The notes under the pieces are model-generated. The model had not been told where the DNA came from, did not search any database, and was given only the letters and a program-made list of their open reading frames with translations. Source: Leptidea sinapis (taxonomy: Eukaryota > Arthropoda > Insecta > Lepidoptera > Pieridae). From it: a stretch of 64,000 nucleotides of DNA. Of this stretch, positions 60,300-64,000 are shown one piece after another (within the stretch, counting starts at the first letter, position 1; every line of letters begins with the position of its first letter). The position numbers were made by a program, and so were the translations under genes. The DNA is taken from positions 11,229,501-11,293,500 of the forward strand of contig NC_066286.1 of the NCBI RefSeq assembly GCF_905404315.1, read 5' to 3'.

Positions 60300-60960
60300 T
60301 AAATATTCAATCCCTCAACTGACAAGACCTTATTCTAAACTAATATGAATACAAACGAGATACAGAATTATTTGTAGAAAATTGATCTCAGTATTCAAAA
60401 TAATATTTACGCAGCAAAGCGATAGTTGATATACGTTGTTACGCCCTGTTATATTGTCAGCAATATATAAAATGCGTTCAAGGGATTCATTGAGAGAAAA
60501 GTTTAGTTAAATTAATATTATGACAGTACACTGCCAGTACATATACGAGAACCTCCTATACGCTCATGAACATATTAGCCAATTTAAAAGAACAGTGATG
60601 TACATAATGCCAATACTCGAAACAAACATAAACTCGCAATTCCATCTACTAGGCTCCGTAAAATTAAATATCTTAATCTTTTAAAGTGGATTGTGTTATA
60701 TTTTATAATAAACTCCCAAATGATAGTAAAATCTTACCTATTAAAAATTTAAATGTATCGTAAAAAATAAATTAACATCCAAGGCCTATTATAATGTGAA
60801 AGATTATTTGAATGATAAAGATAGTTGGAATTAATTTTCTAAATTTTGTTAATGAATATTGTTGTATGCTATTGTAACTTTTGTACTTCATCCCGACTTG
60901 CACTAAATAACTTATAAAATTTCACAGTGAATAAAGATTTTTTTCACTTGACTTGATATT
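60300..60960 (+). pseudogene. Non-LTR retrotransposon ORF2 end and 3' tail, right-arm copy
   Basis: Reads INIMTVHCQYIYENLL, YAHEHI, KHKLAIPSTRLRKIKYLNLL, and a shifted CIVKNKLTSKAYYNVKDYLN, then a UTR ending AATAAAGATTTTTTTCACTT. Same C-terminal layout as family D (YLND..W then stop). Decayed by shifts. Confidence 0.82.
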
Positions 60961-61108
60961 GATAGTGAAAATAAGCCAGGCTCTCACTGGGTTACAATAC
61001 ACATTGATGAGCATGATATGGGACAATACTTCGATTCATATGATCGTGCAGCTTAGGGATTCCAGCCGGGGTTTTTACAAAGCAATTACAGAATGTATAT
61101 CTACAATA

Positions 61109-61297
61109 CTACAAGAGTAAAGAATTTATTTGACGCAGTATATTTAGCGAGTACTGTTTAATGTATCTATACTTTGAGTTTAATAAGAAGATTTTGAATG
61201 ATTTCATCAAATATTTTGAAAATGGTACAATCTGCAACGATGTTTTATTGTATACTTTATTTTTATAATCTTTTAACATAAATAAGACACACAGCAC
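61109..61297 (-). other. 62-codon open frame in right arm, unknown
   Basis: Mirror twin of 53769-53957; no recognisable domain. Confidence 0.25.
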
Positions 61298-61598
61298 AAA
61301 ACTGTCGTTTTAATCGTAGTTACGGATGTGAGAGGTAATTTACTAATTACATCTATCACATTCATAGAATTAACATTGAGGCGCTCACCAATCATTAGGT
61401 TAATTACCACTGATTAGTAATGAGTATGGATCTGTTTAACTTAAAAAGCTAACTTTGAAACTATAAGAGATATCGAAAAACGGATCAGCGCAATCGCTCG
61501 GAAATACGTCAAAACCCCCAGTTTGACACCAAACCCTTTTTTTTTTTTTTAGTAGGCATCACGAACAAGTGAGCCAGAACCGGCGAATCCCTACTACT

Positions 61599-61604
61599 AC
61601 CAGT
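61599..61604. other. Target-site duplication, right (ACCAGT)
   Basis: ACCAGT directly after CCCTACTACT. Removing the element and one copy restores the array text GCAACCAGTCGCCG. Confidence 0.85.
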
Positions 61605-61712
61605 CGCCGCTACCAAAAAAATGTATACAGCTCTGTAAAGAGTTACTGACCTGGTGTCCATTTAGTTGGGCACCATATTTGGTGGCGCAACCAGCTCGGA
61701 CGCGTCATGACC
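61599..61712 (+). repeat. Tandem array, 155-bp period (right remainder)
   Basis: CCAGTCGCCGCTACC, ATGTATACAGCTCTGTAAAG, CCTGGTGTCCATTTAG and AGCTCGGACGCGTCATGACC in the same direction as the left part, ending at about 61712. Confidence 0.88.
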
Positions 61713-62282
61713 CTATACATACGTATAGCAAAGTGGATGATAAATTTACGAATAACTCAATATCGCGCGAACCGATTTTCATAATTTTATTTTTGTTGGA
61801 AAGCATATACTTCAAAGATAGTTTTGTGAGAGTTTGGTTAGGTTCTGATTACGGAATCCATAACAAAGTAACGGAACACTGTCTGTAATCAAATTGCAAA
61901 GTACATACGTTCATTGCTGCATTGAAAAATTTATTATATACTATATCGGTATATATCAGTGTCATCCAAGATAGGTTTGTTACTATATACATAGTTATAG
62001 GTGAGATGTGCTTGAGTTGTGAGGAGGCGAGAGGCGAGAGCGGGTTGCGGCGGAAGGACACCGATTCCAAAAATAACAATAATCGTAACTAGAATTAGAT
62101 TAATTAATTATATTTTATAAAAATACGCAATTATTTTTTATACTTTTTAGTGCACATTATATATATATATTGTTTTGGAATGAAGTTTTCGAAGGCGGTT
62201 GTTATTTTGTTAAAAAATTTTTTTTTTGGTATTTTTGTTTTTATAAGTGCTTGATTACATAAAACAGTGCTTAAAACAGGTC
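61713..62282. other. Flank of the array
   Basis: Starts with the palindromic TATACATACGTATA. AT-rich afterwards, with a GC-rich spot (62020-62050). No gene or repeat recognised. Confidence 0.4.
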
Positions 62283-62360
62283 AATTCAAATTCAAATATT
62301 TTTATTCAAAAGAGATTACCTCAGACCTGAGAAGAATGGGCTAAAGAAACTCAGCGAGCT
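62283..62360 (-). mobile_element. LINE 3' end (family C), minus strand
   Basis: Starts TTCAAATTCAAATATTTTTA (reversed tail), then CCTCAGACCTGAGAAGAATG and GAAACTCAGCGAGCTTTT. Confidence 0.65.
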
Positions 62361-62654
62361 TTTATTTTTTTTTAATATAAAATCTCAATTGTACTCATAT
62401 TGGACGAGCACATAGGATAAGTGGCTGTCTAGAGAGCTAGCAGTTGCAGATTCAATCTCCGTTGGGTACATAGTAATTAGTAACATAGTAAGTTACTCTA
62501 CGTATCTGTTTTACTGTGTGATATTTAAATGTGGAACAACTGTCAACAACCGTCGTTCCACCTTTAAATCAATCAACCAACAACAAAGTTTAACGATTGG
62601 TGGTTTGTTACCTGTCAGAACTATTTGATTTTTTTGCCCTAACTCCTTTATGTA

Positions 62655-63200
62655 CTGGGTAAGTATCTCTACTAATATTATAAATGTGATTGTAAGTTTG
62701 TTTTTTACGCTATCACGCCTAAACCACCGAAACGGACATAGGCTATTTATCGCAAAAAAATAAATGAAGGGGTTGTAATGGCACTTTGTTGGATATTCGT
62801 CATTTATGAAGATAAAACCATGAAACTTTGTATTTAGGCACTTGATAAGAAATAATTTATAACGCTAGCAACTATTTCGGTCAACGGATCAGCCTAGCTA
62901 TCTAACGTGGAAATGCTGCCAGTATTCTTGGTACGCTTCCACATAATGATAGTTTTAATTTTATGTAGTCATAATTCTGTAAATATAGTTATAAGATTTG
63001 TTTTGCTTGAATAAATACATAGTTATAAACATTTGCTCCAACATTTTTGAAGCTTTGAACTACATGGGGATCAAATAGAAGATTAAAGTTCCCCGGACAA
63101 GGGATATACGCTGTATCATAGAAGAGCGCTGCGAGCAGCAGAAAGAGCAGTTTGTGTGTGTATTATTTGAAAAGTATCCTAAAAGATACAAGAATTGCCC
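62655..63200 (+). mobile_element. Dispersed repeat G, plus strand, with an inserted middle
   Basis: TACTAATATTATAAATGTGA to TTTAGGCACTTGATAAGAAA, then about 160 bp not found in the 10-kb copy (62870-63030), then ACATTTTTGAAGCTTTGAAC and AAGTATCCTAAAAGATACAA. Confidence 0.7.
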
Positions 63201-63554
63201 AAAGTAACAATTCAACGCGGACAAAGTCACCGGTAAAAACTAGTCATAAATAATGCTGACGTAGAAAAAGAACTAAACTTTCCAACAAGGTCAAACTCGC
63301 TATTCGATAAACACGCGTATATAGAAACTTAAGACGAACAAGAACAATTTAATCAGGTCTACAAGTAACAAGTAATATAACTTAACTTAGAACATTATTC
63401 ACAGTCAGATTATATCGGTAACCTTAAGCGAGACTGCAAAACGAAAACGATCTGTGATGTAATCATCGTTCTTGGTAGTGAGTATCTTAGGCATCTAAGT
63501 TGACGATAAGTTACTATTTGTTTATAAAGTCAAAGTTACACTTACATAGCCCAG

Positions 63555-63860
63555 ATGGATGCGAAACTGAAGTGGCCATGGGCAGAGGACATGGCTCGAC
63601 GGACAGATGGCTGTTGGGGTAGTTAAGTACTCGAATGGCGACCACGTACCGGAAGATGTAGTGTTGGTAGGCAAGAAGGTAGGTTGTGGCTCCATCTACA
63701 GGATCTACTTTACAGTTGATAACCTGTTCAACATCAATATTTGGATATTAGAAAATTGACTTGAGATGTCGCTTTTTCAAATCTAAACAATTCTAGTTAT
63801 TTTTTTTAAATGATGACACATTTACAACATACACACATATTACACATTACAAACTGAGAG
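63555..63860 (+). pseudogene. RTE-like ORF2 C-terminal piece followed by repeat L
   Basis: KMDAKLKWPWAEDMARRTDG and VLEWRPRTGRCSVGRQEG in broken frames are typical of an RTE-like C-terminus. From 63683 the text follows repeat L (36829-36990), which is probably the element's 3' part. Confidence 0.7.
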
Positions 63861-64000
63861 TTCAACAAGACATACTGTTCAGTAGCGGTGAGGAAAACTG
63901 ATGTTATATACTATGGAAGAACTATGGTTATTAACTTTGATGATTTTAGAAATTAAACATGCGTTAACTTTGAATTCAGTGTTGCGTATATTAAAACGAC

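Larger units (their letters stand above)
53427..61598. mobile_element. 8.17-kb palindromic Polinton/Maverick-like (adintovirus-like) element
   Basis: A giant inverted repeat: left arm 53427-56860, right arm 58202-61598, spacer 56861-58201. Both ends are AGTAGTAGGG inverted, and the element is flanked by ACCAGT at 53421-53426 and 61599-61604. Each arm carries decayed DNA polymerase B and FtsK/HerA-type ATPase remnants in mirror image. A 6-bp target duplication, 5'-AG ends, PolB and packaging ATPase are the established marks of Polinton/Maverick elements. No integrase, capsid or protease part was recognised, so it is a defective derivative. Confidence 0.85.
58202..61598 (-). repeat. Right arm of the giant inverted repeat (3397 bp)
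   Basis: Starts GCAACACACATTATTTACAG (reverse of the left inner end) and finishes CCCTACTACT. Near-identical to the left arm by eye along its whole length. Confidence 0.95.

Noticed and set aside
53427..61598. Palindrome as a read or assembly artefact
   Set aside because: Not excluded, but the unique 1.3-kb spacer, the 44-bp and 4-bp arm differences, and the precise target duplication are not expected from a simple hairpin artefact.
53421..61604. A 4-bp (CCAG) duplication around the palindrome
   Set aside because: The inverted ends fit better with AGTAGTAGGG termini and the longer ACCAGT duplication, which also agrees with the Polinton gene content.
1..64000. CRISPR arrays, rRNA genes, bacterial operons
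   Set aside because: No regularly spaced short repeats with unique spacers, no rRNA-like text, and no ribosome-binding or operon structure; the window is eukaryotic.

Overview
The window reads as a lepidopteran (moth or butterfly) nuclear genome. It is AT-rich, has a few widely spaced spliced exons of one conserved animal gene, and is packed with interspersed repeats of the kind that fill lepidopteran introns. These include non-LTR retrotransposon 3' ends with (GATTTT)n or (TTTGAA)n tails, tRNA-derived SINEs, small TIR elements, and one repeat family present in about ten copies. I see no prokaryotic signals, rRNA genes or CRISPR arrays.

Positions 1-21448 (plus strand) carry four coding exons of a synaptotagmin: 2415-2583, 10922-11042, 16200-16371 and 21238-21448. 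They are separated by introns of about 8.3, 5.2 and 4.9 kb. They encode the end of C2A, the linker and all of C2B. All exon junctions agree in phase and have AG/GT borders. The 5' exons (N-terminus, membrane segment, first part of C2A) lie upstream of the window. The last reading frame ends in a TAA that sits inside a perfect splice donor (AAG|GTAAGA), so the true C-terminus is undecided.

Positions 21449-53000 contain no gene I can support. They hold a dense mosaic of TE remnants: several non-LTR retrotransposon lineages (RTE-like and CR1/Jockey-like reverse-transcriptase C-termini, all broken), TIR elements including a hAT-type MITE with an 8-bp target duplication, tRNA-derived SINEs on the minus strand at 36.0-36.8 kb, and nested insertions at 36.4-36.8, 40.5-42.7 and 47.4-47.8 kb.

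Positions 53427-61598 are the striking part: an 8.17-kb near-perfect palindrome with arms of about 3.4 kb around a 1.34-kb spacer. It is bounded by a 6-bp target-site duplication (ACCAGT) and termini AGTAGTAGGG / CCCTACTACT, and it is inserted in a tandem array with a 155-bp period. Each arm carries mirror-image remnants of a protein-primed-type DNA polymerase B and a FtsK/HerA-type packaging ATPase (Walker A and B both visible), plus a non-LTR retrotransposon that was already present before the arm was duplicated. The gene pair, the 6-bp duplication and the 5'-AG termini point to a Polinton/Maverick (adintovirus-like) endogenous element that has become a giant fold-back form.

Positions 61599-64000 return to ordinary repeats: the remainder of the tandem array, a repeat family also found at 10.3-10.9 kb, and an RTE-like fragment.
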